Counted from the first letter of the stretch, positions 25,690-34,593 are shown. The stretch: DNA of 64,000 bases from Nocardiopsis alborubida (GCF_012396365.1 NZ_JAAXPG010000015.1:124001-188000), one strand, 5' to 3'. Numbers and translations: made by a program. The notes: generated by a model not told the origin, from the letters alone.

Positions 25690-26196
25690 ATGCCCAGCGC
25701 ACACAGCCCCCTCGGCGCACCACCCGTCCCCGCACCGCCCTGGAAACCGCCGTCCCCGGCCGGTGGACCCGGCTCCGAGCACTCGCTCCTCGGCGTGCTG
25801 CCGCTGCCCGACGGCGACAGGTACATGCTGGTCTACGGCGTCGTCGTGGACGAGCCGCGCACACCCGACCGGCCGCCGCCCCGCGTGCGCGCCGGACTGC
25901 TCGTGGACCGCGGCGCCCGCCGGGTCTGGTCCGGCGGACGGGAGGTCGAGCTGACCTACCAGGAGTACGAGCTGCTGGACTGCCTGACCGCCTCTCCCGG
26001 GCGCGCCATCCCCCGTGAGGAGCTGTTGGAGCGGGTGTGGAGCGCACGGAAGGGACAGAGCACGCGCACGATCGACGTGCACGTCCACCGGCTGCGCCGC
26101 AAGCTCGGCCCCGCCGGGGGTCTCATCACCACCGTGCGCAGGGTCGGCTACGTCTACGAGGGGCCTTCGGCGTCGGCGTCCGCCGCCGGAGGCTGA
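25690..26196 (+). CDS. OmpR-type winged-helix protein without receiver domain
   Basis: 168 aa. Residues ~75-160 are the Trans_reg_C winged helix: LTYQEYELLDCLTASPGRAIPREELLERVW, then the recognition region TRTIDVHVHRLRRKLGP and the wing TVRRVGYVYEG. The N-terminal half is Pro-rich and lacks the phospho-acceptor receiver, so control must be by another signal or by expression level. It is divergent from metQ and shares its AT-rich, operator-containing promoter. It could be the local sulfur regulator, although OmpR proteins usually bind direct repeats. No good ribosome site; possibly leaderless. Confidence 0.8.
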   Translation: MPSAHSPLGAPPVPAPPWKPPSPAGGPGSEHSLLGVLPLPDGDRYMLVYGVVVDEPRTPDRPPPRVRAGLLVDRGARRVWSGGREVELTYQEYELLDCLTASPGRAIPREELLERVWSARKGQSTRTIDVHVHRLRRKLGPAGGLITTVRRVGYVYEGPSASASAAGG

Positions 26197-26204
26197 GACG
26201 CCCT

Positions 26205-26232
26205 CGCGCGGCCCCGGGAGCGGGGCCGCGCG
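26205..26232. terminator. Bidirectional terminator
   Basis: CGCGCGGCCCCG (26205-26216) and its exact complement (26221-26232) form a 12-bp stem with loop GGAG, between the convergent winged-helix and rhodanese genes. Confidence 0.8.
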
Positions 26233-26259
26233 GCGGGGACCGGGTCGGGGGCCGGGGTG

Positions 26260-26652
26260 TCAGCCGCCGGGCGCGGGCCCGGTGACGGGCAGCCCCCGGG
26301 CCCGCCAGGAGCGGTAGCCGCCGACCATGTCGGTGGCCCGGGTCAGGCCGAGCTCCTGGAGCTGGACGGCGGCCAGGCTGGAGGCGTAGCCCTCGTTGCA
26401 GAACAGCACGATGAGCCGGTCGGCGGAGTCGGCCTCGGGGACCCGGTCCGGGCTGGTGGGGTCGAGCCGCCACTCCAGCACGTTGCGGTCGATCACCAGC
26501 GCGCCGGGGACCTCCCCCTCGGCCTCGCGGTTGGCGGCGGGGCGGGTGTCGACCAGCAGGGCGCCCGCGCGCTGGGCCGCCAGCGCCTCGGCGGGCGAGA
26601 GCCGGTCCAGGCGGGCGCGTCCGCTCTCCAGGAGCCGTTGGACGGCGCTCAC
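26260..26652 (-). CDS. Rhodanese-like domain protein
   Basis: 130 aa, single rhodanese domain. The active-site loop is VLFCNEGYASS with the persulfide-forming Cys near residue 85. The early LVDTRPAANREAEGEVPGALVIDRNVLEWRLD is the family CH2A region. Rhodaneses move sulfane sulfur between thiosulfate, persulfides and acceptors. Its start overlaps the cysteine dioxygenase stop by 4 bp, so the two proteins probably act together in cysteine-sulfur oxidation. Confidence 0.92.
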   Translation of the reverse strand: MSAVQRLLESGRARLDRLSPAEALAAQRAGALLVDTRPAANREAEGEVPGALVIDRNVLEWRLDPTSPDRVPEADSADRLIVLFCNEGYASSLAAVQLQELGLTRATDMVGGYRSWRARGLPVTGPAPGG

Positions 26653-27185
26653 CGGCGGCCTCCCCCGCCGGGTATGCCCTCCAGGACGGGGGCGCCCGGC
26701 TCGGGGGCGGTGGTCAGGACGCTCCGGGTGCGGCGCAGCGCCCCGTCACCGCCGACCCCGTAGTAGTGCATGGCGGTCAGCGGCGGCGAGTAGGCGTGCA
26801 CGCTCACGGCGGGCGAGTCGGAGGCGTTGACGACGTCGTGCACGTGGCCGAGCGGGAAGCGGCCTCCCCCGCCGTCGGGCAGGGCGCGCTCGCGCAGCCC
26901 GGCGTCCCAGTACCGCTCCACCAGGTCCCCGGCGACGACCGTGAGCGCGCCGAGCGAACCGGCGTGGTCGTGCAGGCGCGTGGACTGGTCGGGGGTCCAG
27001 GAGATCAGCCAGACGTCGGTGTGGTCGTCGGCGCGCAGCCGGACCGACCAGCGGTTCTCGGCGTCGAAGCGGACCTCGTGGAGCCCCTCGCGGACCTCCC
27101 GGGCGACCTCTGCGGTCAGCTCGGACAGGCGGTCCAGGGTGAGCGGGGTGGGCGCCGCGGCGGGCGCTGCTGCGGTGTCGGTCAT
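26649..27185 (-). CDS. Cysteine dioxygenase family protein
   Basis: 178 aa cupin. It oxidises L-cysteine (or a related thiol) to the sulfinic acid with O2 and Fe(II). The cupin metal ligands are in HDHAGSLGALTVVAGDLVE (two His) and HVHDVVN (third His); AVSVHAYSPPLTAMHYY follows, as in bacterial cysteine dioxygenases. An operon with the rhodanese gene suggests breakdown of excess or scavenged cysteine to sulfite. The common sulfur operator lies about 130 bp upstream. Confidence 0.92.
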   Translation of the reverse strand: MTDTAAAPAAAPTPLTLDRLSELTAEVAREVREGLHEVRFDAENRWSVRLRADDHTDVWLISWTPDQSTRLHDHAGSLGALTVVAGDLVERYWDAGLRERALPDGGGGRFPLGHVHDVVNASDSPAVSVHAYSPPLTAMHYYGVGGDGALRRTRSVLTTAPEPGAPVLEGIPGGGGRR

Positions 27186-27315
27186 GGCGTGGTCCTTCGG
27201 AAGGTCGTGGGCGGTCCCTAGTCGGTCACACGGGCCGCCGACACCGCTCGTCGAAGACGGCCGCCCGCGGATGCTGTGGTGGTGCGCTGACTGCCATGAC
27301 CGCAGTTAACCACAT

Positions 27316-27338
27316 TCCCTACTTGTTTAGTTGACTAA
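27316..27338. promoter_or_regulatory. Sulfur-unit operator, site c
   Basis: ATTCCCTACTTG followed by TTTAGTTGACTAA, which contains the palindrome TTAGT-TG-ACTAA (27327-27338). The first 11 bases are identical to those around site b2. It is in a locally AT-rich stretch upstream of the cysteine dioxygenase-rhodanese operon. Confidence 0.6.
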
Positions 27339-27477
27339 AGGGCGACGCGCCGCGGGGCGCCGCGACGGAAAACGGTCACAACGGGACAACGGACAGTGAC
27401 AACGCTTTCCAGCACCCGCCCCGATCCTCTAGGTTGTGGGGGTTGCCACCCCACCCTGCCCTCACGGAGCGAGAACC

Positions 27478-28863
27478 ATGCCCCTGGTCGCCGGAATCGA
27501 CAGCTCGACCCAGTCCTGCAAGGTCGTGGTCTGCGACGCCGACAGCGGCGCGGTGGTGCGCGAGGCCCGCGCCCCGCATCCCGACGGGACCGAGGTCCAC
27601 CCCGACGCCTGGTGGTCGGCCCTGCAGGAGGCCTCCTCCGGCCTGCTCGACGACGTGGCCGCCGTCTCCGTCGCCGGACAGCAGCACGGCATGGTCGCCG
27701 TGGACGAGGTCGGCGCGGTGGTCCGCCCGGCGCTGCTGTGGAACGACACCCGTTCGGCCGGGACCGCCCTGGACCTGATCGAGGAGCTGGGCGGCCCCGC
27801 CGAGTGGGCCAAGGCCGTGGACAACGTGCCCAACGCCAGCCTGACGGTGAGCAAGCTGCGCTGGCTGGCCCGGCACGAGCCCGAGCACGCCGACCGCACG
27901 ACCGCGGTGATGCTCCCCCACGACTGGCTCACCTGGCGGTTGGCCGGGGCCGGGGCCGAGCCCACCACGGACCGGGGCGACGCCTCGGGCACGGGTTACT
28001 GGTCGGCGACCGACAACGCCTACCGCCCCGACCTGCTGGCGCGGGCGTTCGGGCGCGAGGTCCGGGTGCCGCGCGTGGCCGAACCGGCCGAGGCCGTGGG
28101 ACACACTCCCTCGGGCGCGCTGGTGGCCCCGGGAACCGGGGACAACATGGGCAGCGCCCTGGGCCTGGGGCTGCGTCCGGGGGACGCGGTGGTCTCGCTG
28201 GGCACCAGCGGCACCGTGTTCGCCGTGAGCGAGGGCTCCACGCAGGACCCCAGCGGCATCATCTGCGGGTACGCCGACGCGACGGGCCGCTACCTGCCGC
28301 TGGTGTGCACCCTGAACGCGGCGCGGGTGCTCGGCGCCACCGCCGCGATGCTGGGCGTGGACCTGGCGGGGCTGGACGAGCTGGCGCTGGCCGCCGAGCC
28401 GGGTGCCGAGGGCGTCGTGCTGCTGCCCTACCTGGACGGCGAGCGCACTCCGGTGCTGCCCGACGCCGCGGGGTCGCTGCACGGGCTGCGCCGGTCCAAC
28501 ATGCGCCCGGAGAACATCGCCCGCGCGGCGGTGGAGGGCATGCTGTGCGGACTGGCCGACGGGCTGTCCGCGATGACCGACACCGGGATCCCGGTCAGCC
28601 GGGTGCTGCTCGTGGGCGGGGCGGCCCAGTCGGCCGCCGTGCGCGCGGTCGCGCCGACCGTCCTGGGCGCACAGGTGGTCGTGCCGCGGCCCGCCGAGTA
28701 CGTGGCCGTGGGCGCCGCCCGGCAGGCGGCGTGGACGCTGGCGGGGACCGCCGAGGCGCCGACCTGGGACCTCGGCGAGCCGGAGGTCTTCGCCGAGCCC
28801 GTGGACGCGCCGCACGTGCGCGAGCGCTACGCCGAGGCGCGCCGCTCCGCCCACGGCGTGTAG
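27478..28863 (+). CDS. xylB: Xylulokinase (FGGY family)
   Basis: 461 aa. It phosphorylates D-xylulose for entry to the pentose phosphate pathway. The FGGY features are [15 protein letters not shown] at the N-terminus, [13 protein letters not shown] near residue 61, [19 protein letters not shown], the catalytic DASGTGYWS context, [13 protein letters not shown] and the C-terminal [22 protein letters not shown]. Slightly shorter than typical XylB (~480), with nothing essential obviously missing. ACGGAGCGAGAA precedes ATG 27478. AACGCTTTCC upstream (about 27400) is a possible sugar-repressor half site. Confidence 0.93.
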   Translation: MPLVAGIDSSTQSCKVVVCDADSGAVVREARAPHPDGTEVHPDAWWSALQEASSGLLDDVAAVSVAGQQHGMVAVDEVGAVVRPALLWNDTRSAGTALDLIEELGGPAEWAKAVDNVPNASLTVSKLRWLARHEPEHADRTTAVMLPHDWLTWRLAGAGAEPTTDRGDASGTGYWSATDNAYRPDLLARAFGREVRVPRVAEPAEAVGHTPSGALVAPGTGDNMGSALGLGLRPGDAVVSLGTSGTVFAVSEGSTQDPSGIICGYADATGRYLPLVCTLNAARVLGATAAMLGVDLAGLDELALAAEPGAEGVVLLPYLDGERTPVLPDAAGSLHGLRRSNMRPENIARAAVEGMLCGLADGLSAMTDTGIPVSRVLLVGGAAQSAAVRAVAPTVLGAQVVVPRPAEYVAVGAARQAAWTLAGTAEAPTWDLGEPEVFAEPVDAPHVRERYAEARRSAHGV

Positions 28864-28872
28864 AGCCCGCTT

Positions 28873-28904
28873 CCGGACAGGGCCCGCTGCCGGGCCTTGT
28901 CCGG
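28873..28904 (+). terminator. xylB terminator
   Basis: CCGGACAGGGCCCG (28873-28886) pairs with 28891-28904 (14 bp, one G-T wobble) around loop CTGC, 10 nt after the xylB stop. Confidence 0.8.
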
Positions 28905-29179
28905 GCGCCCGGTCGGGACCGCGCCCGGCGAACGGGCACCGGGGCGCAGGCAGCACCGGTACCGCCGTCGCACCGTGGGAACGGGCCTGAGGAGTCCGGC
29001 CCCGCCCTCTCCGCGGGCCGCGGCGACGACCCGCGCGGATGAAAACACCCATGGCGGTGTTCTCCCCTGCCGAACGGCCGCCCGGTGTGACACCCCGAGA
29101 AGGGAGGAAACACCGGTTCGCGGCACCCGCGGGTCTAGCCTGTCGGCGCATCCACCACTCGACGGAAGGCAGGGTGAGC
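28905..29179. other. Intergenic region with inverted repeat before AKR
   Basis: No gene supported. It contains AACACC-CATGGC-GGTGTT (29044-29061), a dyad that could be an operator for the downstream reductase, about 120 bp from its start. Confidence 0.45.
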
Positions 29180-30151
29180 ATGAACCACGTACGGCTTCGC
29201 CAACTGGGAGAGTCGTCCCTGCGCGTGTCCCCCCTGTGCCTGGGCGGGAACGTCTTCGGCTGGACCGCGGACGAGCACGCCTCCTTCCAGATCCTGGACG
29301 CCTACACCGCGGCGGGCGGGAACTTCCTCGACACCGCCGACTCCTACTCCGCGTGGGTCGAGGGCCACCGGGGCGGCGAGTCGGAGACGGTCATCGGCCG
29401 CTGGCTCGCCTCGCGCGGACGCCCCTCGGACATGGTGATCGCCACGAAGGTCAGCGAGCACCCCGACTTCCGCGGCCTGTCCGCGTCCAACGTCAAGGCG
29501 GCGGCGAAGGCCTCGCTCGAACGGCTGGGCGTGGAGACCATCGACCTGTACTACGCGCACTTCGACGACGCCGAGACGCCGCTGGCCGAGAGCGCCGAGG
29601 CCTTCTCCGAGTTGGTGGACGAGGGCGTGGTGCGCCACGTGGGGCTGTCCAACCACAAGCCCGGCCGGATCCGTGCGTGGCTGGACGTGTGCGAGGAGCG
29701 GGGGCTGCACGCCCCGGTGTGCGTGCAGCCCCTGTACAACCTGGTGGAACGCGGGATCGAGGCGGACCTGGTGCCGCTGGCGCGCGAGCGCGGCCTGGCG
29801 CTGCTGCCCTACTTCGGCCTGGCCCGCGGCTTCCTCACCGGCAAGTACCGGCCGGGCTCCGCCGACGTGGACAGCCCGCGCGCGGGGAAGGCCCGCGCCT
29901 ACCTGGACGAACCGCGCGGGCGGCGGGTGCTCGACGCCCTGGACGCGGTCGCCGAGCGCTGCGGGGCCTCCCCCGCGGCCGTGGCGCTGGCGTGGCTGGC
30001 GGACCGCCCGTCCGTGGCCTCGGTGCTGGCCAGCGCACGCGACACCGGCCAGCTGGCCGACCTCCTGCCCGCCAACCACCTGCGGTTGGACGGGGAGTCC
30101 GCGGCCCTGCTGACCGGGGCCACCGACCCGGAGCCGCCCGAGGGCGCCTGA
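29180..30151 (+). CDS. Aldo/keto reductase (YajO/IolS-like)
   Basis: 323 aa. The (beta/alpha)8 NADPH reductase tetrad is Asp and Tyr in NFLDTADSYSAW, Lys in IATKVSEH and His in YYAHFDD. GLSNHKPGRIRAW follows, and the C-terminal cofactor region is VASVLASARDTGQLADLL. The AKR11/12 groups act on sugars and small aldehydes. AAGGCAGGG precedes ATG 29180; GTG 29174 is an alternative. It ends before a large palindrome shared with the convergent sugar-acid operon. Confidence 0.9.
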   Translation: MNHVRLRQLGESSLRVSPLCLGGNVFGWTADEHASFQILDAYTAAGGNFLDTADSYSAWVEGHRGGESETVIGRWLASRGRPSDMVIATKVSEHPDFRGLSASNVKAAAKASLERLGVETIDLYYAHFDDAETPLAESAEAFSELVDEGVVRHVGLSNHKPGRIRAWLDVCEERGLHAPVCVQPLYNLVERGIEADLVPLARERGLALLPYFGLARGFLTGKYRPGSADVDSPRAGKARAYLDEPRGRRVLDALDAVAERCGASPAAVALAWLADRPSVASVLASARDTGQLADLLPANHLRLDGESAALLTGATDPEPPEGA

Positions 30152-30208
30152 GGCGTCTCCGGCGGGCACGTGCCCGCCACGCGACGGACGGCATCCGCCA
30201 GACGCGCC

Positions 30209-30234
30209 CTGGGAGCCCGGGCCCGGGCTCCCAG
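30209..30234. terminator. 26-nt perfect palindrome terminator
   Basis: A spacerless inverted repeat (CTGGGAGCCCGGG and its complement) between the convergent aldo/keto reductase and the last gene of the sugar-acid operon. Likely serves both strands. Confidence 0.8.
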
Positions 30235-30275
30235 GAACCCGGGGGCCCGGGGCCCGGACCGCTCCCCGGGCGCGT

Positions 30276-30872
30276 TCAGACGAGTTCGGCGAGGAGGGGG
30301 ATCTGCTCGGGGTCGGCCAGCGCCGAGCCGACCGCCACCATCCGCGCCCCCGCGTCGAGGTACTCGCGTGCGTTGCGGGCGTCCATGCCGCCGGTGGCCA
30401 CGATCCGCACCTCGGGGAAGGGGCCGTGCATGGCGCGGAACCACGCCGTGCCGAGCGACGTGGCGGGGAAGGCCTTCACCCAGCGGCCGCCCGCCCTGAG
30501 CACGCCCTGGACGTCACTGGGCGTGGCCACGCCGGGCAGGTGGGGCATCCCCGCCGCCTCCGAGGCGGCCATGACCTCCGGGTCGAAGCCCGGCGCGACG
30601 GTGAAGGCGGCGCCGGCCCCGGCCACGGCGCGCACCTGCTCGGGGGAGATCACCGTGCCCGCGCCCACGGGGTGGCCGCGCTCGGCCCCGGCCCTGACGG
30701 TCGCGCGCAGCGCCTCCAGGCCGAGGGCGTCGCGTGCGGGCACCTCGACCGCGGTGACGCCCAGGTCCCACGCGCGCTCGGCCAGTTCGACCGTGGTGTC
30801 CACGGGCATGCCCCGCAGGATCGCCAGTACGCGGTGCCCCCCGAACAGTCCGTCCAGTCCCTGGTCACTCAT
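30276..30872 (-). CDS. KDPG/KDPGal aldolase
   Basis: 198 aa class I aldolase. It cleaves 2-keto-3-deoxy-6-phospho-sugar acids to pyruvate and glyceraldehyde 3-phosphate. Family motifs are VLAILRGMP, the Glu-containing VTAVEVPARD, PVGAGTVISPEQV, FTVAPGFDPEV, LPGVATPSDV and the Schiff-base Lys in WVKAFPA, then ATGGMDARNAREYLDAGA. It is the last gene of the sugar-acid operon, overlapping the kinase by 8 bp. Context with a galactonate-type dehydratase favours KDPGal over KDPG. Confidence 0.92.
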   Translation of the reverse strand: MSDQGLDGLFGGHRVLAILRGMPVDTTVELAERAWDLGVTAVEVPARDALGLEALRATVRAGAERGHPVGAGTVISPEQVRAVAGAGAAFTVAPGFDPEVMAASEAAGMPHLPGVATPSDVQGVLRAGGRWVKAFPATSLGTAWFRAMHGPFPEVRIVATGGMDARNAREYLDAGARMVAVGSALADPEQIPLLAELV

Positions 30873-31845
30873 GTCCGTCTCCTCTCACTGCGGCCACGGC
30901 CGCCGAAGCCTGGTCGGTCCACCGGTCGTCGGGAACCCTGAGCAGTTCGTCCACCTGCCGTGCCGGGGGCGGGTCGGCGAGGTCGCCCACCACCCGCAGG
31001 ACGCGCCCCGCGCACAGGTGCCCCAGCCGCAGGCGCCCCCGCCCGTCGAGGCCGCGCAGCCCTCCGGCCAGGTAACCGGCGGCGAAGGCGTCCCCGGCTC
31101 CCACCGGGTCGACGACCTCCACCGCCGGAGCGGGCACGTACTCCTCGCTCCCGCCGCGGAACTCGGTGGCGCCGTGCTCGGCGTCCTTGACCACCAGGCG
31201 CTCCACGTCGGGCAGGAGCGCGCGGACGTCACGGGCGGTGGGGGTGCCCCACAGCTCCTCGGCCTCGTCCCTGCCGACGAGGACGACGTCGGCGAGCCGG
31301 GCCAGCTCCAGCAGGCGGGGGGCCGCCTGCCCCTCCTTCCACAGGCGGGGCCGGTGGTTGACGTCGAAGCTCACCGTCAGGTCCGGGTCGGCCAGCAGGC
31401 GTTCGGCCAGGGCGTCGCAGCCGGGCGAGAGCGCCGGGGTGACCCCCGACAGGTGCACCGCCCCCGCCGTGCGGACGAGGGGGTGCCCGGCCAGTTCGGG
31501 GCCCATTGCCGAGGCGGCCGACCCCGCGCGGTAGTAGTGGACCGCGCTGCCCGAGGGCGAGGGGTCCTTGACCAGCAGGCCGGTGGGCCGGTCGGGGTCG
31601 GTCCGCACGCCGGACACGTCCACGCCGTGTTCGCGCAGGCTCCGGGTGACGACCCGTCCGAAGGGGTCGTCACCCACGCCGCTGAGCCAGGCGGCCCGGT
31701 GCCCGAGGGCGGCCAGGGCGCACGCGACGTTGGACTCCGCGCCCGCGGTGCCCATGGACAGGAGCGGGGCGCCGTCCAGGGGGACCGGCTCGGTGGCGGT
31801 GAGCAGGAGCATGGTCTCGCCGACACAGGTGACCTGGGGCGTCAC
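30865..31845 (-). CDS. PfkB-family sugar kinase (2-keto-3-deoxy-gluconate/galactonate kinase-like)
   Basis: 326 aa. It starts at GTG 31845 with GGAGGA upstream. The ribokinase/PfkB signatures are GAESNVACALAALGHRAAWLSGVGDDPFG at the N-terminus and DPVGAGDAFAAGYLAGGL near residue 255 with the catalytic Asp. It supplies the phosphorylation step between the dehydratase and aldolase products in this operon. The 4-bp overlap with the upstream lactonase gene supports coupled translation. Confidence 0.9.
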   Translation of the reverse strand: MTPQVTCVGETMLLLTATEPVPLDGAPLLSMGTAGAESNVACALAALGHRAAWLSGVGDDPFGRVVTRSLREHGVDVSGVRTDPDRPTGLLVKDPSPSGSAVHYYRAGSAASAMGPELAGHPLVRTAGAVHLSGVTPALSPGCDALAERLLADPDLTVSFDVNHRPRLWKEGQAAPRLLELARLADVVLVGRDEAEELWGTPTARDVRALLPDVERLVVKDAEHGATEFRGGSEEYVPAPAVEVVDPVGAGDAFAAGYLAGGLRGLDGRGRLRLGHLCAGRVLRVVGDLADPPPARQVDELLRVPDDRWTDQASAAVAAVRGDGHE

Positions 31846-32702
31846 GGGTTTCCTCCGAAGGTCTGGGCCGCCGGGGCGGAGACGTCCACGGGCACCGAGA
31901 AGAGGGCGCCGTCGCCGGGCCCGGGGCGGTCGAGGCCGATCGCGGCGGAGGTGACGAACAGCCGGGGGTCGGGGGCGTCGACGACGCACACGCTGGTGGG
32001 CTGGGCGGCGGGCAGGTCCACCACGCGCTCCAGGGTGCCGTCGGGGTCGTAGCGGTGCACCCTGCCCGCGCCCCAGACCGCGACCCACAGGTGCCCCTCG
32101 GCGTCGACCTGCATCCCGTCGGGGCTCCCCTCCCCGACCCGGGCGAGGACGGTCCGCGCCCCGGGGGTGCCGTCGGGGGAGATCTCGTAGGCGTCGATGC
32201 GGCCCTCGGCGCTGTCGGCGAGGTACATGCGGGTGCCGTCGGCGGTGAAGGCGGGGCCGTTGGGGACGGTGTAGCCCTCCAGGACCCGAGTGACCCGGCC
32301 GTCGGGGTCGGCGCGGTAGAGCGAACCGGCCCCGGGGGTGCCGTCGTAGGCCATCGACCCGGCCCAGAACCTCCCGCCCGGGTCGCAGCAGCCGTCGTTC
32401 ATCCGCATCGGCGTGGCCGCGCCGTCCTCGGGTCTGGCCAACCACTCCGGTGCGCCGTCCCCGGCCAGCAGCGCCACGCCCGTGCCCGCCGCCGCGACGA
32501 ACCTCCCCGGTTCGTCCCGGACGGGGGCGACCGCGCCCAGGGGGACGTCGAGGGCGGTGATCACCTCGGCCGGGCCCGGCGTGCGGGGGTCGAGCCGCAG
32601 GAGGCGGCCGGTGAGGATGTCCACCATGAGCAGGTCCCGGCCCCGCAGGCGCAGCCCCTCCCCCAGTTCGAAGCGGTCGGTGCTCCACGGTTCGCACAGC
32701 AT
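31842..32702 (-). CDS. SMP-30/gluconolactonase/LRE family lactonase
   Basis: 286 aa six-bladed beta-propeller. It hydrolyses aldonolactones to aldonic acids using a divalent metal. The family hallmarks are LGEGLRLRGRDLLMVDIL at the start, MRMNDGCCDPGGRFWAGSM with metal-binding Asn, NGPAFTADGTRMYLADS and SPDGMQVDAEGHLWVAVWGAG with metal Asp. ATG 32702 has GGGAG 8 nt upstream; GTG 32711 is possible. In the pathway it follows sugar dehydrogenation. Confidence 0.92.
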   Translation of the reverse strand: MLCEPWSTDRFELGEGLRLRGRDLLMVDILTGRLLRLDPRTPGPAEVITALDVPLGAVAPVRDEPGRFVAAAGTGVALLAGDGAPEWLARPEDGAATPMRMNDGCCDPGGRFWAGSMAYDGTPGAGSLYRADPDGRVTRVLEGYTVPNGPAFTADGTRMYLADSAEGRIDAYEISPDGTPGARTVLARVGEGSPDGMQVDAEGHLWVAVWGAGRVHRYDPDGTLERVVDLPAAQPTSVCVVDAPDPRLFVTSAAIGLDRPGPGDGALFSVPVDVSAPAAQTFGGNP

Positions 32703-32719
32703 GCGCGTCACTCCCTTCC

Positions 32720-33865
32720 TCACCACTCCGCGAAGGACCCGTCCTGGTGGCTCCACACCGGCGGCCTCCAGCGGTGGCCGATCCGGTCCGCCGCGCGCAC
32801 GGCGTCCTCGTCCACGCTCACTCCCAGCCCGGGGGCCTCGGAGCGGTGGATGTGCCCGTCGGGGAAGGCGAAGACCTCGGTGTCCAGGACGTAGTCGAGC
32901 AGTTCGGCGTCCTGGTTGTAGTGGATGCCCATGCTCTGTTCCTGGATGAGGAAGTTGGGCGTGGCGAAGGCGACCTGCAGGCTCGCGGCCAGGGCCACGG
33001 GGCCGAGCGGGCAGTGCGGGGCCAGCAGGGCGTCGTAGGTCTCGGCCAGGGAGGCGATCCGGCGCACCTCGGAGACCCCGCCCGCGTGGGAGAGGTCGGG
33101 CTGGACGACCGCGACCCCCGCCTGGAGCGCGGGCAGGAACTCGGTCCGGCCGAACAGGCGCTCGCCGGTGGCGATGGGCACCGGGCTGGACCGCACGACG
33201 TCGCCGAGCAGGTGCCCGTACTCGGGCAGGACCGGCTCCTCCACGAACATGGGGCGCAGGGGCTCCAGCAGGGGCAGGACCCGGCGGGCGGTGGCCGCGT
33301 TGAAGCGGCCGTGGAAGTCCACCGCCACGTCCCGGTCCGGGCCGAGCACGTCGCGCACCCCGGCCAGGCGCTCCACGACGCCGTCGATCTCGCGCACGGT
33401 GGCCGAGCGCCCCATCACCCCGGACGCGTTCATCTTCACGGCGGTGAGCCCGGACTCCACGCGGGCCGCGACCGCCTCCGCCAGCTCGGCCGGGTCGTCG
33501 CCGCCGACCCAGCCGTACACGCGCACCCGGTCGCGGACGGGACCGCCGAGGAGCCGGTGGACGGGGACGCCCAGGCGCTTGCCCGCGATGTCCCACAGCG
33601 CCTGGTCGAGCCCCGCGACGGCGCTGGACAGGACGGGTCCGCCCCGGTAGAACGCGGCCTTGGTGAGGCGCTGCCAGTGGTACTCGATGGGCGCGGGGTC
33701 CTGGCCCAGGAGGAGTTCGGACAGCTCCTCGACCGCGGCGCGCACGGTCTCCGCGCGCCCCTCCACCACGGGCTCGCCCCAGCCCACGACGCCGTCGTCG
33801 GTCTCCACCCGGCACATCAGCCACCGGGGCGGGACCAGGAAGGTCTCGATACGGGTGATTCTCAT
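32720..33865 (-). CDS. dgoD: Galactonate dehydratase-like enolase-superfamily enzyme
   Basis: 381 aa. It dehydrates an aldonic acid to the 2-keto-3-deoxy acid. N-terminal MRITRIETFLVPPRWLMCRVETDDGVVGWGE is typical of DgoD. Metal ligands are in VAVDFHGRF (Asp), MFVEEPV (Glu) and TGERLFGRTEF (Glu). The base His is in LAPHCPLGPVALA, and MGIHYNQD lies near the C-terminus. D-galactonate is the family substrate; D-fuconate or other aldonates are possible. It overlaps the GntR gene by 4 bp. Confidence 0.9.
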   Translation of the reverse strand: MRITRIETFLVPPRWLMCRVETDDGVVGWGEPVVEGRAETVRAAVEELSELLLGQDPAPIEYHWQRLTKAAFYRGGPVLSSAVAGLDQALWDIAGKRLGVPVHRLLGGPVRDRVRVYGWVGGDDPAELAEAVAARVESGLTAVKMNASGVMGRSATVREIDGVVERLAGVRDVLGPDRDVAVDFHGRFNAATARRVLPLLEPLRPMFVEEPVLPEYGHLLGDVVRSSPVPIATGERLFGRTEFLPALQAGVAVVQPDLSHAGGVSEVRRIASLAETYDALLAPHCPLGPVALAASLQVAFATPNFLIQEQSMGIHYNQDAELLDYVLDTEVFAFPDGHIHRSEAPGLGVSVDEDAVRAADRIGHRWRPPVWSHQDGSFAEW

Positions 33866-34593
33866 TGAGATCTCTCCAGATCGTCTACGGCCGCGTCGTC
33901 CTCGGTGACGCGGAGGAGGTCTTCCCGTGCCTGCTCCAGCAGGGAGCGCATGGCGGACTCGGCGGCGCGCGGGTCGCCCGCGGCGACGGCCTCGGTGACC
34001 GCGCCGTGGGTGGGCACCGGGTCGTCGTGGGCGCCCCCGTGGACCAGGCGGTCGCGTTCGGAGAGCCCCGCGGCGAAGAAGACGTCGGTGCGGGTGAACA
34101 GCTCGTTGTGCGTGGCCGCCAGCAGCGCGCGGTGCCAGCGCAGGTCGGCCCGAGCGGCCTCCTCGGCCGGGCCGCGGCCGGTGTCGGCGATGTCGGTGAG
34201 CGCCGCGCGCAGTTCGGCGACGTCGGCGTCGGTGCGGCGCCGCGCGGCCAGGCGCGCCGCGGCGGGTTCGAGGGCGTCGCGCAGTTCGGCCAGCTCGCCG
34301 AAGAAGACGTCGCCCGCGCCCGCGGCGATCCGCCACCGGACCACGTCGGGGTCGAGCAGGTTCCAGTCGCCGCGGGGGCGCACGAACGTCCCCTTCTTCT
34401 GCCGGGATCCGACCAGCCCCTTGGCCGCCAGGACCTTGATCGCCTCGCGGATCGCGGTCAGGCTCAGGTCGAGCTCGCCGCTGAGCGCGGCCAGGTCGAT
34501 CGTCTCCCCCTCGCCGATCCGTCCGGAGAGCACGCGTTCTCCCAGCAACCGCACCGTCTGGCCGTGCACACCGCGCCCCGAGTAGGCCGCCAT
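33862..34593 (-). CDS. GntR/FadR-type regulator of the sugar-acid operon
   Basis: 243 aa. The winged HTH at residues ~10-75 includes LSLTAIREAIKVLAAKGLVGSRQKKGTFVRP. The C-terminal FCD all-helical ligand domain has the metal-type Asp/His pattern (ELRDALEP, WHRALLAATHNELF, HGAVTEAVAAGD). ATG 34593 is used because AGGAGG lies ~6 nt upstream. DgoR-type repressors release DNA when the sugar acid binds. It probably controls this operon from within, acting at the promoter near 41.5 kb. Confidence 0.92.
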   Translation of the reverse strand: MAAYSGRGVHGQTVRLLGERVLSGRIGEGETIDLAALSGELDLSLTAIREAIKVLAAKGLVGSRQKKGTFVRPRGDWNLLDPDVVRWRIAAGAGDVFFGELAELRDALEPAAARLAARRRTDADVAELRAALTDIADTGRGPAEEAARADLRWHRALLAATHNELFTRTDVFFAAGLSERDRLVHGGAHDDPVPTHGAVTEAVAAGDPRAAESAMRSLLEQAREDLLRVTEDDAAVDDLERSQ

